Of a stretch of DNA of 56,546 nucleotides, positions 9,701 through 20,100 are shown in pieces; position 1 is the stretch's first letter, and the number at the start of each line of letters is the position of its first letter. The DNA is taken from positions 1 to 56,546 of the forward strand of contig CANSAJ010000006.1 in NCBI GenBank assembly GCA_947644695.1. The letters run 5' to 3'. Source of the stretch: an uncultured Bacillota bacterium. Lineage in GTDB: Bacteria > Bacillota_I > Bacilli_A > RF39 > UBA660. The notes beneath the pieces are model-generated. The model worked only from the letters and a program-made list of their open reading frames with translations. It made no database searches and was not told the DNA's origin. Position numbers and translations under genes: made by a program.

Positions 9701-10380
9701 GAATTAAAAACAAATTTTATAGCTAACTCTGAAGCTTCTTCCAAAGATATACTTTCATGAATCTTATCTACAAAAAAGCTTGATAATTCTAAAGCACACA
9801 AAATATCTTGAAAAGCTTCTCTATCTTGTCTATACCATAAAACAGCTTTAGACATTCCTATTTTATCTAATAGAAAATATACACGCTCATCTTTAAATCT
9901 TAAAAAAACAAATTTTAAGTCTAGTAAATTAAGTAGTTCATCATCTAATAAACAAAAATCTTCCATAGTTAAACTCTTACTAATCATTGACTCTCTAAAC
10001 TTAATAGGTAGTCTACCAAGTATGGATAAATTATCTTCATCTAAATCATGAAACTTTAAAATATTTTCACTTTTTAAATCATTTTTTCCTAAATCTATAA
10101 TCGAACCACTTTTAAACTTCACTTTAGAATTTATCAAATGAGCATAAGAACTTTTAATATCTAAAGGTTTATAATAACCACTTAAATATACATAATCCCA
10201 TTCATATGAAGGTATGAGAGATAAATCCTCTTTAAATAATTGAAACTCTATTTCTTCATATTCTTTTAATAATTTAGAAGATAATTCTTTTAAACCTAAT
10301 GCATCAGCTACACCAAAAAGAAAATATTTTCTTTTTAAAATCTTTTTCTTTATTCTAAATTCCTGAATACTTAATTTCAT
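6760..10380 (-). CDS. Large protein of unknown function, 1206 aa
   Basis: A very long acidic and lysine-rich helical protein with no signal peptide or membrane segment, probably cytoplasmic. Most of it has no motif I recognise. A distinctive block near residues 888-945 contains TCCQEIG, then GRIFVVRN, GEILAQSWVWRN and VICFDNIE. This pattern of a Cys pair, a strand with Gly and a SWVWRN strand recalls the conserved block of PcfJ-type and related large Firmicutes proteins, but I would not assign a function from it. A serine/aspartate-rich C-terminal region follows. The start MKLSIQEFRIKKKILK has an AAAGG ribosome site, and a TATAAT -10 box lies at 10406-10411. Confidence 0.8.
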   Translation of the reverse strand: MKLSIQEFRIKKKILKRKYFLFGVADALGLKELSSKLLKEYEEIEFQLFKEDLSLIPSYEWDYVYLSGYYKPLDIKSSYAHLINSKVKFKSGSIIDLGKNDLKSENILKFHDLDEDNLSILGRLPIKFRESMISKSLTMEDFCLLDDELLNLLDLKFVFLRFKDERVYFLLDKIGMSKAVLWYRQDREAFQDILCALELSSFFVDKIHESISLEEASELAIKFVFNSFQDASENISNVLDFCSNNFKSRYKELFPPEDVVPKRVMNRLYSGKLTINDVIEYGDKFKEFDLGCFFDYRDISYISYKLEVKLQDLILRYSNFFSKVNSDYFYRNLFKRIAYCSFDEFEGDKFLNFNKKVILVALQISKLDFVKSINMFEDLEVEYVPILSDKNLMNISYKTYIKDCASRSLLEVFKLDYLKRLEVETHIFTIGEIIQDLANYCRNLNGYDCLKVRKYIIDYDTFLDVFVKMLLKLKKDHLLPNLSFIEGDFREKYKELFIDKSAPLDLQVLFYNGTLEASDLVKHPEWVKYIEGKDWYNLINYGLSRESFDNFFNEFGKEEGVKVLSDYSVQVFRLKDNIKLLKLWYSMTGKKFIPCSSIMLGFDINEISSFLENKNSWARIYRISECDKSIDQEDALFKISYSFGLFNGDKRGINQLEELFLGLPKVISEKEFDLLFTYEIDNEFISSLDSERIKFKLDYSTFLIPQIYKRNKKGFYQLKLNRQVDPYLTKEVRDLILNNDIFPLFTLDFVHKVLGRMDVKYDADFREFFVSNLALILGDKENYSYLASIQKEFDEIKAINRNRRLTYSLALGYVKTYCYKEVMVGNDELAVVSSIAGYTQADFDKLQVIYNAGKRRVFSSIPRIEGSYKDYSYEILRLDDPLAVSIGTLTTCCQEIGNLAESSMIHSVVSEHGRIFVVRNINGEILAQSWVWRNQNVICFDNIEIPEKQLDNNSDKQTFVKDILALYKKASEELILIDRESYQELYSKGKISERQLEGVVLREVTTGLDNSDISDVIEDETSKDKNAVSPIPFECSLLEDDDLYLDSYEQYILAGSHQETLYQGDTPLIYFDKFPIYDSESVKENHVHSIHKFKSLFDEELTIEKDVLLTINYEYGEDFKMIITSSFVIIYEESDELICILDLLFDLNENEDKSLSIMSKMYMAFMQISNDKDIELDDDLSDIKKEMYNNVMIVKDYVDINKRILR

Positions 10381-10747
10381 AACTAAACCTTTCTGAGTAA
10401 GCGTTATTATACTACAAACACTATTAAAATAAAATACATATAAAATTATACTAGCATAAATAGTGGTTTTACATTTTACGAATTTCTTTATCTTTTATTT
10501 TTTGCATTAAGATAATATTGCATTTTCAATGCCACTTGTTATCTCTTAAAATGACTTATCTAGCATAAGTCTAGCCAATCTTTATATAAAGACTATACCA
10601 TTTTATAAATCTAACTTACACTTACTTTATGTAACATTTTTATTAAACTTTTTTATATTAATTTTAACAACGTATTATATGAATTTTAAAGTTTTGATAG
10701 TTAAAAAGATAGTTGAGAATTAATCTTAACTATCTTCTTCTAAATCC
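10381..10747. other. Intergenic region, 367 bp
   Basis: Very AT-rich, with no ORF I can support. Its left end carries the -10 box of the 1206-residue gene (10406-10411). Its right end carries the terminator of the antitoxin gene. The middle holds short repeats such as CTTATCTAGCATAAGTCTAG (an imperfect inverted repeat near 10555-10575) and nothing else I can name. Confidence 0.6.
10698..10736 (-). terminator. Terminator of the antitoxin gene
   Basis: Inverted repeat AAGATAGTT/AACTATCTT with a 13-nt loop, followed by TTTTT on the minus strand. It lies just downstream of the HigA/ImmA-type gene. Confidence 0.7.
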
Positions 10748-11770
10748 CTATATTTGATTTACCCACTTATATCTTTCTCTATATTTAGCCATAAATGTAT
10801 AATCATCAATATCTTTTTGAATTCTTCCAATCACTATTCCTGGTTTTACATTTTGAGATTTAGCAAATTTTGTAATTGTTATAAAATCATATTTTCTACT
10901 TTTTATAAAAATATTATAATCATCTTCATTTATCAAAGTATTTCTTGCAAAATTATTAGCTCTTTTCTCAACTTCGCTTTCAATAAAATTATAATCAATA
11001 TATAAATCGTTAAAGTCATCATTCATTAAATGTCCTATTTCATGAAATAAAGTAAACCAAAAAATATCAGAAAATGATTGACGAATCATCATGCATAATA
11101 TGACTTTATCATTCTTCTTTTGTATATATCCTTGTACTGGCGCGCCAGCAAAATTATGTACAACTTCAAAAGCAATGCCACATTCTAAGAATATTTTTTT
11201 TAATTCTGAAACCATTTTATTTGGTTCTAGAAACATCGTCTTTTTTATATCTTCATATTTTTCTTTTAGCTTATTTTTATCAAATGAAGTAGATGGTTCT
11301 ATCTTTTCGGTTAAAAATTCACATATACGTTTCCATGCAAACAAAACATTTACATTAACTTTAACTTTTTGAGATCCTCTAAATACAACTTGCTGTATTG
11401 GTAAATTAGGAATGGATAATAAATTATTAACATTTAAAAATCTTCTCATATTTAAAAGTGTCAAAGCCTTATTTAATCCACTTTCAATAATTGAGGTAAT
11501 TTCACTCAATTTCAAGTATTTCCTTATCATAATTTCCTTGTAAATTAATCCAAAATTCTGTTGGAATTCCAAAAACATATTCAAGCGAATTAGCAAATTT
11601 AGAGGAAATATTTTTTTACCACTAAGAACTTCACTAACATGTTTAGCTGAATAACCACATCTTATAGCTAATTCTTCTTGAGTCATATTTTTTTCTTCCA
11701 GTAATTCTTTTATTGTTTCTCCTGGGTGTATTATTAGATCAAGGGATAAGCCATTCTTTTTTGTCACCAT
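10748..11770 (-). CDS. HigA-type antitoxin with ImmA/IrrE protease domain
   Basis: A two-domain regulator. The N-terminal XRE helix-turn-helix (about residues 15-65) starts at HPGETIKELLEEKNMTQEEL, typical of HigA/VapI antitoxins. The C-terminal half is an ImmA/IrrE-type zinc metallopeptidase with LFHEIGHLMN (HExxH near residue 243) and a downstream acidic region ESEVEKRANNFA. Such proteins bind the promoter of their own toxin-antitoxin operon, and the protease may relieve repression. It lies directly after a broken HigB-like toxin, in the same frame with no stop between. A palindromic operator lies upstream of the pair. Confidence 0.85.
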   Translation of the reverse strand: MVTKKNGLSLDLIIHPGETIKELLEEKNMTQEELAIRCGYSAKHVSEVLSGKKIFPLNLLIRLNMFLEFQQNFGLIYKEIMIRKYLKLSEITSIIESGLNKALTLLNMRRFLNVNNLLSIPNLPIQQVVFRGSQKVKVNVNVLFAWKRICEFLTEKIEPSTSFDKNKLKEKYEDIKKTMFLEPNKMVSELKKIFLECGIAFEVVHNFAGAPVQGYIQKKNDKVILCMMIRQSFSDIFWFTLFHEIGHLMNDDFNDLYIDYNFIESEVEKRANNFARNTLINEDDYNIFIKSRKYDFITITKFAKSQNVKPGIVIGRIQKDIDDYTFMAKYRERYKWVNQI

Positions 11771-11773
11771 GAT

Positions 11774-12058
11774 ATTCCACCACTTAATTAAACTTTTCTC
11801 ATCTAGTTTTTCAACTAACGGTTCTACTATAAGTCTAATATTTTTATTTAAAAATATGCCATATAGATTATCTAAATCACCAGTAAGGGTATGAGGTTAG
11901 CCAAGTCCATAATCTAAATAAGCTTTAAAATTAGGTGAAGCTTTCATTTGATTAATTCTTAGTCTAACTTTTTTTGCTAATTCCATACCAATTCTTTTTA
12001 TTAACTTATCATCATATATTATTTTTTCTACTTTTTGATTATGTACTACAACATTCAA
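11774..12058 (-). pseudogene. HigB/RelE-type toxin, interrupted by a stop
   Basis: Translation from a TTG (12058) preceded by AAGGAGG gives VVHNQKVEKIIYDDKLIKRI, then KAYLDYGLG, a TAA stop at 11899-11897, then PHTLTGDLDNLYGIFL and IRLIVEPL. This matches the HigB pattern LGKPHxLxGDxxG...NxRLIFEP, with the lysine codon AAA replaced by TAA. Only a 53-residue peptide would be made, without the catalytic C-terminal half, so the toxin should be inactive. After the stop the frame stays open and runs straight into the antitoxin ATG. Confidence 0.75.
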
Positions 12059-12080
12059 CCTAAACCCTCCTTTTAAACAT

Positions 12081-12128
12081 ATTACCTAATAGGTAATTTT
12101 ATTATAAAATTTATTTTTGTAAATACAA
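12081..12128 (-). promoter_or_regulatory. Promoter and palindromic operator of the higBA-like locus
   Basis: On the minus strand, TTGTAT and TATAAT (12123-12128 and 12101-12106) are spaced by 16 bp. Immediately downstream is the perfect inverted repeat ATTACCT-ATT-AGGTAAT (12081-12097). The toxin ribosome site AAGGAGG follows. The layout fits autorepression by the XRE antitoxin. Confidence 0.7.
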
Positions 12129-12225
12129 TAATATTATTAAAAATTTTTCATAATATCTGCAGAAAGCACCTTCAACCTAATTATTGACATACAAATAAAA
12201 AAGATAAATCTTATGATTATAAATT

Positions 12226-12291
12226 TTAAGCAGAATTTAAGCAAGATTTAAGCAAGATATATTGTATATTTTCAATAAAAATGGTACAATA
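12226..12291 (+). promoter_or_regulatory. Promoter of the fic gene with three tandem 11-bp repeats
   Basis: TTGTAT (12263-12268) and TACAAT (12286-12291) are 17 bp apart. Directly upstream are three head-to-tail 11-mers, TTTAAGCAGAA then TTTAAGCAAGA twice (12226-12258). They are spaced one helical turn apart, so they look like an activator or repressor site. Confidence 0.65.
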
Positions 12292-12316
12292 GAAATAACA
12301 AAATGAGGTGATTCTA

Positions 12317-13312
12317 ATGGATAAATATATTCCCCCATTTGAGATATCAAATGAAATGCTAAAAAAAGTATCTGATATTATGGAAAAAATCGGTAAATTA
12401 GATTCTTTTACTAATTTAGATAAAACACCATATTTAAGAAAACAAACTAAAATCAATTCAGTTCACTCTTCTGTTGCTATTGAAAATAATCCACTTAATT
12501 TAGAACAAGTAAAAGATGTTATCAATGGTAAACTAGTTATTGGTAAACAAAAAGACATTCAAGAAGTAAAAAATGCATATAATGCATATGAAATGTTAAA
12601 AGATATCAATCCATACTCTATTGATGATTTAAAAAAAGTTCATGGGGTTATGACCTTCTTAGTTGAAGAAGTATCTGGAGAATTTAGAACTACTTCTGAA
12701 GGTGTATTTGATGATAATGGCAATTGTATATTTGTATGTCCTCCAGGAGATAGAGTTAACTCATTGATGAATGATTTATTTATATGGTTGAATAAAAATA
12801 AAGATACAATTCATCCTTTAATTTTATCAAGTATATTCCATTATGAATTTGTATTTATTCATCCATTTACAAATGGTAATGGTAGAACAGTTAGATTATG
12901 GCAAAATTCAATTCTTTATAAATGGAAAGATATTTTTGAATATTTACCAATTGAATCTAAAATTCATAAATATCAAGATGAATACTATAATAAAATAGCT
13001 GAGTGTCATAAAAATGATAACTCAAATGTATTTATTGAATTTATGTTAAAAATGATAGATGAAACTTTAGATGAAGCAATATCTACTTCTCATCTACCAC
13101 TTACAAATGAAACAATCAATATAAATAAATTATTAGATGTTATGGAATCTGGCAAACCAATGACAGCAACTGAAATAATGGAAAAATTAGGAATAAAATC
13201 CAAAGAAACTTTAAGAGGACAATATCTTGATCCTGCTATTAAACAAGATTTAGTTAATTTAACTATTCCTGATAAACCAACAAGTAAAAATCAAATGTAT
13301 TATAAAAATTAA
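12317..13312 (+). CDS. Fic family protein (AMP transferase), class II
   Basis: Fic enzymes transfer AMP from ATP to protein hydroxyls. The catalytic loop HPFTNGNGRTVR is complete (near residue 181) with the catalytic His, the phosphate-binding Asn/Gly and the Arg. The N-terminal helix carries SVAIEN, matching the self-inhibition motif (S/T)xxxE(G/N) near residue 51, so activity is restrained in cis as in class II Fic. The C-terminus (about residue 270 on) looks like a winged helix (MTATEIMEKLGIKSKETLR), suggesting DNA binding. The ATG at 12317 with GAGGTG upstream is preferred over a GTG at 12308. It is the only sizeable plus-strand gene. Confidence 0.88.
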   Translation: MDKYIPPFEISNEMLKKVSDIMEKIGKLDSFTNLDKTPYLRKQTKINSVHSSVAIENNPLNLEQVKDVINGKLVIGKQKDIQEVKNAYNAYEMLKDINPYSIDDLKKVHGVMTFLVEEVSGEFRTTSEGVFDDNGNCIFVCPPGDRVNSLMNDLFIWLNKNKDTIHPLILSSIFHYEFVFIHPFTNGNGRTVRLWQNSILYKWKDIFEYLPIESKIHKYQDEYYNKIAECHKNDNSNVFIEFMLKMIDETLDEAISTSHLPLTNETININKLLDVMESGKPMTATEIMEKLGIKSKETLRGQYLDPAIKQDLVNLTIPDKPTSKNQMYYKN

Positions 13313-13370
13313 TTTAAGTAAGAAGTAAATATCCATTTATCTTTATATGATACTAACAATTCCACCTTGT

Positions 13371-13402
13371 ATGATGATAGACTACTAATATCATCATTTT
13401 TT
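13371..13402 (+). terminator. Terminator of the fic gene
   Basis: Stem ATGATGATA/TATCATCAT with a 9-nt loop, then a run of seven or more T on the plus strand, about 60 bp after the fic stop codon. Confidence 0.75.
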
Positions 13403-13451
13403 TATTTAAATTTTTCTACAACACCATTACGTAGATAGCACATAGTTTTAA

Positions 13452-13478
13452 TAGTTGCTACAAAAAAAGAAGCAACTA
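13452..13478 (-). terminator. Possible terminator at the rpoC stop
   Basis: The 8-bp stem TAGTTGCT/AGCAACTA encloses an A/T-rich loop and overlaps the rpoC stop codon. There is no good T run after it on the minus strand, so the call is tentative. Confidence 0.35.
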
Positions 13479-16400
13479 AGCCTCTTCTAATTTTTCTTCA
13501 GTCATAAATGTTTCTTCTAGTACTTCACTAGGATCATCATTTAAAAACTCTTTTTCTAAAATAAGTTCGATATTATTATATTGTTTAGCACCAGTACCAG
13601 CTGGTATTAATTTACCTAAAATTACATTTTCTTTTAGACCGTTTAAAGTATCAACTTTACCTTTAACAGCTGCATCAGTAAGAATTCTTGTAGTCTCTTG
13701 GAAAGATGCTGCTGATAAGAATGAATCAGTCTCTAAACTTGCCTTTGTAATACCAAGTAAAACAGCTTTACCACTAGCTGGAACTTTACCTTCAAGAATA
13801 TAAGGTTTATTCTTTTCAGTAAATTCTCTAATTGATACACTTGTACCTTCTACAAAATCAGTATCTCCTGCATCAACTATCTTAATTTTAGAAATCATAC
13901 GTTTAACAACAGTTTCAATGTGTTTATCTGAAACATCAACACCTTGACCTTTATAAACTTTTTGAATTTCTCTTAAAATATATTCTTGTACTGTTGTTGG
14001 GTCTGTAACAGCAAGTAACTCTTTAGGACTTATACTTCCTTCAGTAAGCGCTTGTCCTGCTTGAACTTCGTCACCTTTCATAACTCTAAGTTTAGCGTTA
14101 TATAAAGTTACATGTTCACGAACCTCAACATCATTAGTAATATATATCTTAAACTTACCTTTTTCTTCAACTATCTTTGTAACTTTACCATTAATTTCAG
14201 CTATAGTTGCTTTAGCCTTTGGAATTCTTGCTTCAAATAATTCTTCTACACGAGGAAGACCTTGTGTAATATCGTCAGCACCAGCAACACCACCAGTATG
14301 GAATGTACGCATTGTAAGCTGTGTACCAGGTTCTCCGATACTTTGAGCAGCCATAATACCAACTGCTTCACCTACTTCTACTACATTTCCAGTAGCAAGG
14401 TTTCTACCATAACATTTTTGGCAAAGTCCATTATGTGTCTTACAAGTAAGAACACTTCTAATCTCTAACTTACTAATACCAGCATTAACAATTTTCTTAG
14501 CTATTTGCTCAGTAATTAATTCACCTTTCTCAAGTATAACCTCTTTAGTTTCAGGATTAAGTACTTTTTGATTAGTAAATCTTCCTATAATTCTCTCTTC
14601 AAAACTCTCTAAGACACTTCCAGATTTATCATCCATAAATGCACTAACTTCAAGACCTTGAATAGTTCCACAATCTTCTTCTTTAATAATCAAATCTTGT
14701 ACAACATCTACAAGTCTACGAGTCAAATATCCAGCATCAGCTGTTTTAAGAGCTGTATCTGCAGTTCCTTTACGTGATCCGTGACTTGATAAGAAGAATT
14801 CTTGAACGTCTAACCCTTCTTTAAATGAAGCTTCAATTGGTATTTCAACTTCTTTACCATCAGGCTTTTTCATAAGTCCACGCATACCGCTAAGCTGTCC
14901 AAGTTGGCTCGCATTACCTCTGGCTTTAGAAGTAAATATCATAGCAAGTGGATTAGTATCTTTAACTTTCTCCATCTCATTCATAACAACTTTCTGTACT
15001 TCATCAGTCGCATCAAGCCATAATTTAACAACTTTAGTATATCTCTCTTCATCAGTTATTAAACCACGTTTATATTGTTTATTAATTTTAGAAACCGTTT
15101 CTTTTGTATTATTTATAATAACTTGTTTCTCATCACTTACTGGAATATCACTTAAACTAAATGTAATTCCACTTAAAGTACTATATTTAAAACCTAAATT
15201 TTTAAGTCTATCAAGCATTATAGAAGTCTCAGTAGTCTTAAATCTTTTAAATATCTGAGCTATTAAAGTCTCTAAATCCTTCTTTATAAATCCGTTATTA
15301 GCAGGCATTTCTTTAACTGCTTCAAATAAATTAGTACCTTTTTCTAAAAAATACTTTTCAGGTGTTAGACCTTCAAAATTAGCTTTAGATGGTTCATTTA
15401 CATAAGGATAAGCATCAGGTAAAATTTCATTAAAAATAATTTTACCAGGAGTTGTAACTAAATATTTATCTAGTACATTATCAGCCCATACTTTATGTTT
15501 AAAACTTTTAGCTGGAATACACACACGTGTATGAAGAGTAATATTACGTCTTTCATAATCCATTAAAGCTTCTGCTTCGTTTTTATATGCTTTACCTTCA
15601 TTCTCTAATCCAGGAATTTCAAGTGTTAAATAATAGTTACCTAAAACCATATCTTGTCCTGGTGTAACAATTGGACTACCATCTTTAGGTGATAAAATAT
15701 TATTAGCACCTAACATTAGAAGTCTTGCTTCACTTTGACTTTCTTCACTTAAAGGAACGTGAACAGCCATCTGGTCTCCATCAAAATCAGCATTAAACGC
15801 TGTACAAACTAGAGGGTGAAGTCTTAAAGCTTTCCCACCTACAAGTTTTGGTTCAAATGCTTGAATTCCAAGTCTATGTAGAGTTGGAGCACGGTTTAAA
15901 AGTACTGGATGTTCTTGTATAACATCTTCAACAATATCCCATACTCTTTCATCTTGTGCATCTATTAACTTTTTAGCTCCTTTAATATTATGAGCAAGTT
16001 CTCTTTCTACAAGTTCATGAATAACATGTGGTTTAAATAATTCAAGAGCCATCTCTTTTGGAATACCACACTCATACATCTTAAGTGATGGTCCAACAGC
16101 GATAACAGAACGTCCACTATAGTCAACACGTTTACCAAGTAAGTTTTGACGGAAACGTCCTTGTTTACCTTTAAGCATACTAGATAAACTTTTTAAAGGT
16201 CTATTTCCTACACCTTGTACACTTCTTCCACGTCTACCATTATCTATTAAAGCATCTACTGCTTCTTGAAGCATACGTTTTTCATTCTGTACTATTATTG
16301 TAGGAGCACCTAACTCGATTAATTTTTTAAGACGATTATTTCTATTAATAATTCTTCTATATAAATCATTTAAATCACTAGTAGCAAATCTTCCACCAGG

Positions 16401-17132
16401 AAGTTGAATCATTGGTCTAAGTTCAGGTGGAATAACTGGAAGTACATCTAAAATCATCCATTCAGGTCTATTTCCACTATCTATAAAGTTTTGTAGACAG
16501 TCTACTCTCTTAACAAGACGTAATTTCTTTTGACCTTGTGCTTTCTCTATTTCTTTCTTTAAAGATTCTACTTCACGCTCTAAATCTACTTCAGCAAGTA
16601 AAGTTTTAATAGCTTCAGCACCCATTCCTACAGTAAATGAACTACCATATTTTTCATAATAAGCACGATATTCTTTATCACTTAATGTTTGTTTCTTCTC
16701 TAAAGGTGCACTACCTGGATCTAAAACCACATAACTTACAAAGTAAATTACTTCTTCTATATCACGAGGACTCATATCTAGAACAAGTCCAATTTTAGGT
16801 GGAACTCCTTTAGTAAACCAAATGTGAGCAACTGGAGTTGCAAGTTCGATATGACCCATACGTTCACGACGAACTTTACTTCTAGTAACCTCAACTCCAC
16901 ATCTATCACACACTACATTTTTATATCTAAGTCTTTTATACTTTCCACAAGCACATTCAAAATCTTTAGTTGGACCAAAAATCTTTTCACAGAAAAGTCC
17001 ATCTCTTTCAGGTCTTAAAGTTCTATAATTTATAGTTTCAGGTTTCTTAACCTCTCCATAACTCCAAGAACGAATTTTATCAGGTGAAGCAATCCCGATG
17101 CGAATTCCTTCAAACATATTAACTTCCATCAT
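13476..17132 (-). CDS. rpoC: RNA polymerase beta' subunit
   Basis: The catalytic beta' subunit of RNA polymerase. The N-terminal zinc site ([20 protein letters not shown]) is intact. The magnesium site [12 protein letters not shown] is near residue 447, the bridge/trigger region reads [20 protein letters not shown], and the second zinc cluster includes [13 protein letters not shown]. Length (1218) is normal for Firmicutes. The start overlaps the rpoB stop (TAATG), with a GGAGGG site inside the rpoB end, so translation is coupled. A shorter start at the next ATG is equally possible. Confidence 0.98.
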   Translation of the reverse strand: MMEVNMFEGIRIGIASPDKIRSWSYGEVKKPETINYRTLRPERDGLFCEKIFGPTKDFECACGKYKRLRYKNVVCDRCGVEVTRSKVRRERMGHIELATPVAHIWFTKGVPPKIGLVLDMSPRDIEEVIYFVSYVVLDPGSAPLEKKQTLSDKEYRAYYEKYGSSFTVGMGAEAIKTLLAEVDLEREVESLKKEIEKAQGQKKLRLVKRVDCLQNFIDSGNRPEWMILDVLPVIPPELRPMIQLPGGRFATSDLNDLYRRIINRNNRLKKLIELGAPTIIVQNEKRMLQEAVDALIDNGRRGRSVQGVGNRPLKSLSSMLKGKQGRFRQNLLGKRVDYSGRSVIAVGPSLKMYECGIPKEMALELFKPHVIHELVERELAHNIKGAKKLIDAQDERVWDIVEDVIQEHPVLLNRAPTLHRLGIQAFEPKLVGGKALRLHPLVCTAFNADFDGDQMAVHVPLSEESQSEARLLMLGANNILSPKDGSPIVTPGQDMVLGNYYLTLEIPGLENEGKAYKNEAEALMDYERRNITLHTRVCIPAKSFKHKVWADNVLDKYLVTTPGKIIFNEILPDAYPYVNEPSKANFEGLTPEKYFLEKGTNLFEAVKEMPANNGFIKKDLETLIAQIFKRFKTTETSIMLDRLKNLGFKYSTLSGITFSLSDIPVSDEKQVIINNTKETVSKINKQYKRGLITDEERYTKVVKLWLDATDEVQKVVMNEMEKVKDTNPLAMIFTSKARGNASQLGQLSGMRGLMKKPDGKEVEIPIEASFKEGLDVQEFFLSSHGSRKGTADTALKTADAGYLTRRLVDVVQDLIIKEEDCGTIQGLEVSAFMDDKSGSVLESFEERIIGRFTNQKVLNPETKEVILEKGELITEQIAKKIVNAGISKLEIRSVLTCKTHNGLCQKCYGRNLATGNVVEVGEAVGIMAAQSIGEPGTQLTMRTFHTGGVAGADDITQGLPRVEELFEARIPKAKATIAEINGKVTKIVEEKGKFKIYITNDVEVREHVTLYNAKLRVMKGDEVQAGQALTEGSISPKELLAVTDPTTVQEYILREIQKVYKGQGVDVSDKHIETVVKRMISKIKIVDAGDTDFVEGTSVSIREFTEKNKPYILEGKVPASGKAVLLGITKASLETDSFLSAASFQETTRILTDAAVKGKVDTLNGLKENVILGKLIPAGTGAKQYNNIELILEKEFLNDDPSEVLEETFMTEEKLEEA

Positions 17133-20100
17133 TATTCTTCACCCTCCTCCATATCTTCTAAATCATCTGGATTAAATTCTAAATTATCTAAATCAAAATC
17201 CTCTTCTTCATCTTCTAAAGAATAGTCATCATTCTCTTCATCTTCAGTTACCATTTCTTGCTCTTTAACAATTTCTTCAGGTTTAACAGTATCTACTTCT
17301 TCAATAGTTACTGGTAATTCATCTTTCTCTTCTTCTTTTTCTAATTCCTTAAGCTCTTTAATTCCATCTTTAGTCATAATTGAAATATCAAGTCCTAAAG
17401 CTTGGAATTCTTTAATAAGAACTCTAAATGATTCAGGAACACCTGCTTGATCTACTGGTTTACCTTTAACAAGCTGTTCATAAACCTTAACACGTCCTAA
17501 AACATCGTCTGATTTAATTGTAAGAACTTCTTGTAAAATATGAGCTGCACCATATGCATAAAGTGCCCATACTTCCATTTCACCAAATCTCTGTCCACCA
17601 AATTGTGCTTTACCACCTAAAGGCTGTTGTGTAACTAAACTGTAAGGTCCAGTACTTCTTGCGTGCATCTTATCATCAACCATATGGTTAAGTTTAATCA
17701 TATACATGACACCAACATTTACACGTTTATGGAATCTTTCACCAGTTCTACCATCATATAACCAAGTCTTAAAATCGTCATCAAGCCCAGCCTCTGCTAC
17801 CATAGCGCGTATATCTTCTTCTGAAGCGCTGTCAAATACTGGAGTAGCGATATGAACTCCCAAAGTCTTAGCAGCCATACCTAAGTGAACTTCTAATATC
17901 TGTCCAAGGTTCATACGAGATGGAACACCAAGTGGATTAAGCATAATATCAACAGTTCTACCATCTGGTAAATAAGGCATATCTTCTTCTGGAAGAACTA
18001 AACTTACGACACCTTTATTACCATGACGTCCACTCATTTTATCTCCAACTTGCATCTTTCTCTTCTTAATTAGATAAATCCTAATAATTTTAATAACACC
18101 TGCTGGTAACTCATCACTATTTTCTTTAGTAAATACTTGAATATCATGAACAATACCACTACTTCCATGAGGAACTCTTAAAGAAGTATCTCTAACTTCA
18201 CGAGTCTTTTCCCCAAATATAGCATGTAATAATTTCTCTTCACTAGATAATTCTTGAACACCTTTAGGAGTTATCTTACCTACTAGAATATCATTTTCTT
18301 TAACTTCTGTTCCTATCTTAATGATACCATTCTCTCCTAAATTCTTACGAGCTTCTTCACTAACATTTGGAATATCACGAGTAAATTCCTCTGGTCCAAG
18401 TTTAGTATCTCTAGCTTCTACTTCAAGCATTTCAATATGTACACTAGTTAAAACATCATCTTTTACAATTCTTTCATTTAATATTACTGCATCTTCATAA
18501 TTATAACCATTATAAGTCATAAATGCTACAGTTAAGTTTTTACCTAAAGCTATCTCTCCACCATTTGTACTTGGTCCATCAGCAATAATACTACCAGCTT
18601 TAACAGTATCACCATATTTTACAATAGGTCTTTGTGTATAACATGTCTCAGCATTACTTCTTTGATAACTAATAAGTTCATACTCTTGTTTACCCTTACT
18701 ATTTTTAATAACTATTTTTTTAGAATCAACGTAATCTACTACTCCATCTTCTTTAGCTTTAACTACAGCGCCACTATCAAGTGCTGCATAGTATTCAACA
18801 CCAGTTCCAACTATCGGAGCTTCTGTTTTCATCAAAGGAACAGCTTGACGTTGCATATTCGCACCCATAAGCGCACGGTTAGCGTCATCATGTTCCAAGA
18901 ATGGAATCATACTAGTAGTAATACTTACTATTTGTGATGGACTTACATCACTATAATCTACTTTTTCCTTAGGAACAACTAAATTATCTCTATTAAATCT
19001 TACTGGAACCTCTACATCTTGAATTTCATCTTTATCATTAACTGTAATAGTAGCAGGACAAATATAATAATTCTCTTCTTCATCCGCTGTCATATAAACT
19101 ATTTCATCTGTTAACTTACCATCTTTTACTTTTCTATAAGGAGTCATTATAAAACCATACTCATTTAACTTAGCAAAACCAGCTAAACTTGTAATAAGTC
19201 CAATATTCTGTCCTTCTGGTGTCTCTACTGGACAAATTCTACCATAGTGACTTGAATTAACGTCACGTACTTCCATACCAGCTCTATCACGAGATAAACC
19301 ACCAGGCCCTAAAGCACTAAGTTTACGTTTATCATATAACTCAGCTAAAGGATTAATTTGATCCATGAATTTAGACAACTGACTACTACCAAAGAATTCT
19401 TTTAAAGAAGCAGTTACAGGACGTATATTAATTAAAGATTTAGGAGTAACTGTATCTATATCTTGAGTAGTCATTCTCTCACGAATAACTCTCTCCATAC
19501 GTGCAATACCAACTCTAAATTGATTTTGAATTAATTCTCCACCTTGTCTTACACGTCTATTTGCTAAATGATCAATTTCATCATAATTACCAATTCCATA
19601 ATGTAAATCTATATAATATGAAACTGAAGCATAAATATCACTAATAGTTAAACGCTTACTATCTATAGATTGATCATTACCTATAACTTTAATTAATTTT
19701 TCACTTCCATCATTAGCATACACTAAAACCTCTTGAATCTTATTATAAGAATCAAGTTCTTCATTAATTTTAACCTCATGAACACCATATCCATTATCAA
19801 AGATAGGTTTAATTTCTTCTAATAATTCTTTAGTAATTAAAGTTCCCTTTTCTACTACAACTTTACCATCAACTACGATATCTTCTCCAATACGATTATT
19901 AAGAAGTCTATCAACTACATTTAACTTTCTATTAAACTTATAACGTCCTACTTTAGCTAAATCATATCTAAACTTATCAAAAAATCTAGTAATAAGTTGA
20001 TTCTTAGAAGAATCAAGTGTAGCTGGTTCTCCTGGTCTTAACTTCTCATATATCTCAATTAAAGCTTCATCTGTATTCTTAGTAGAATCCTTCTCTAAAG

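Noticed and set aside
12226-12456. Minus-strand ORF over the fic start
   Set aside because: Overlaps the fic promoter and coding region, is hydrophobic by shadow translation, and has no ribosome site.
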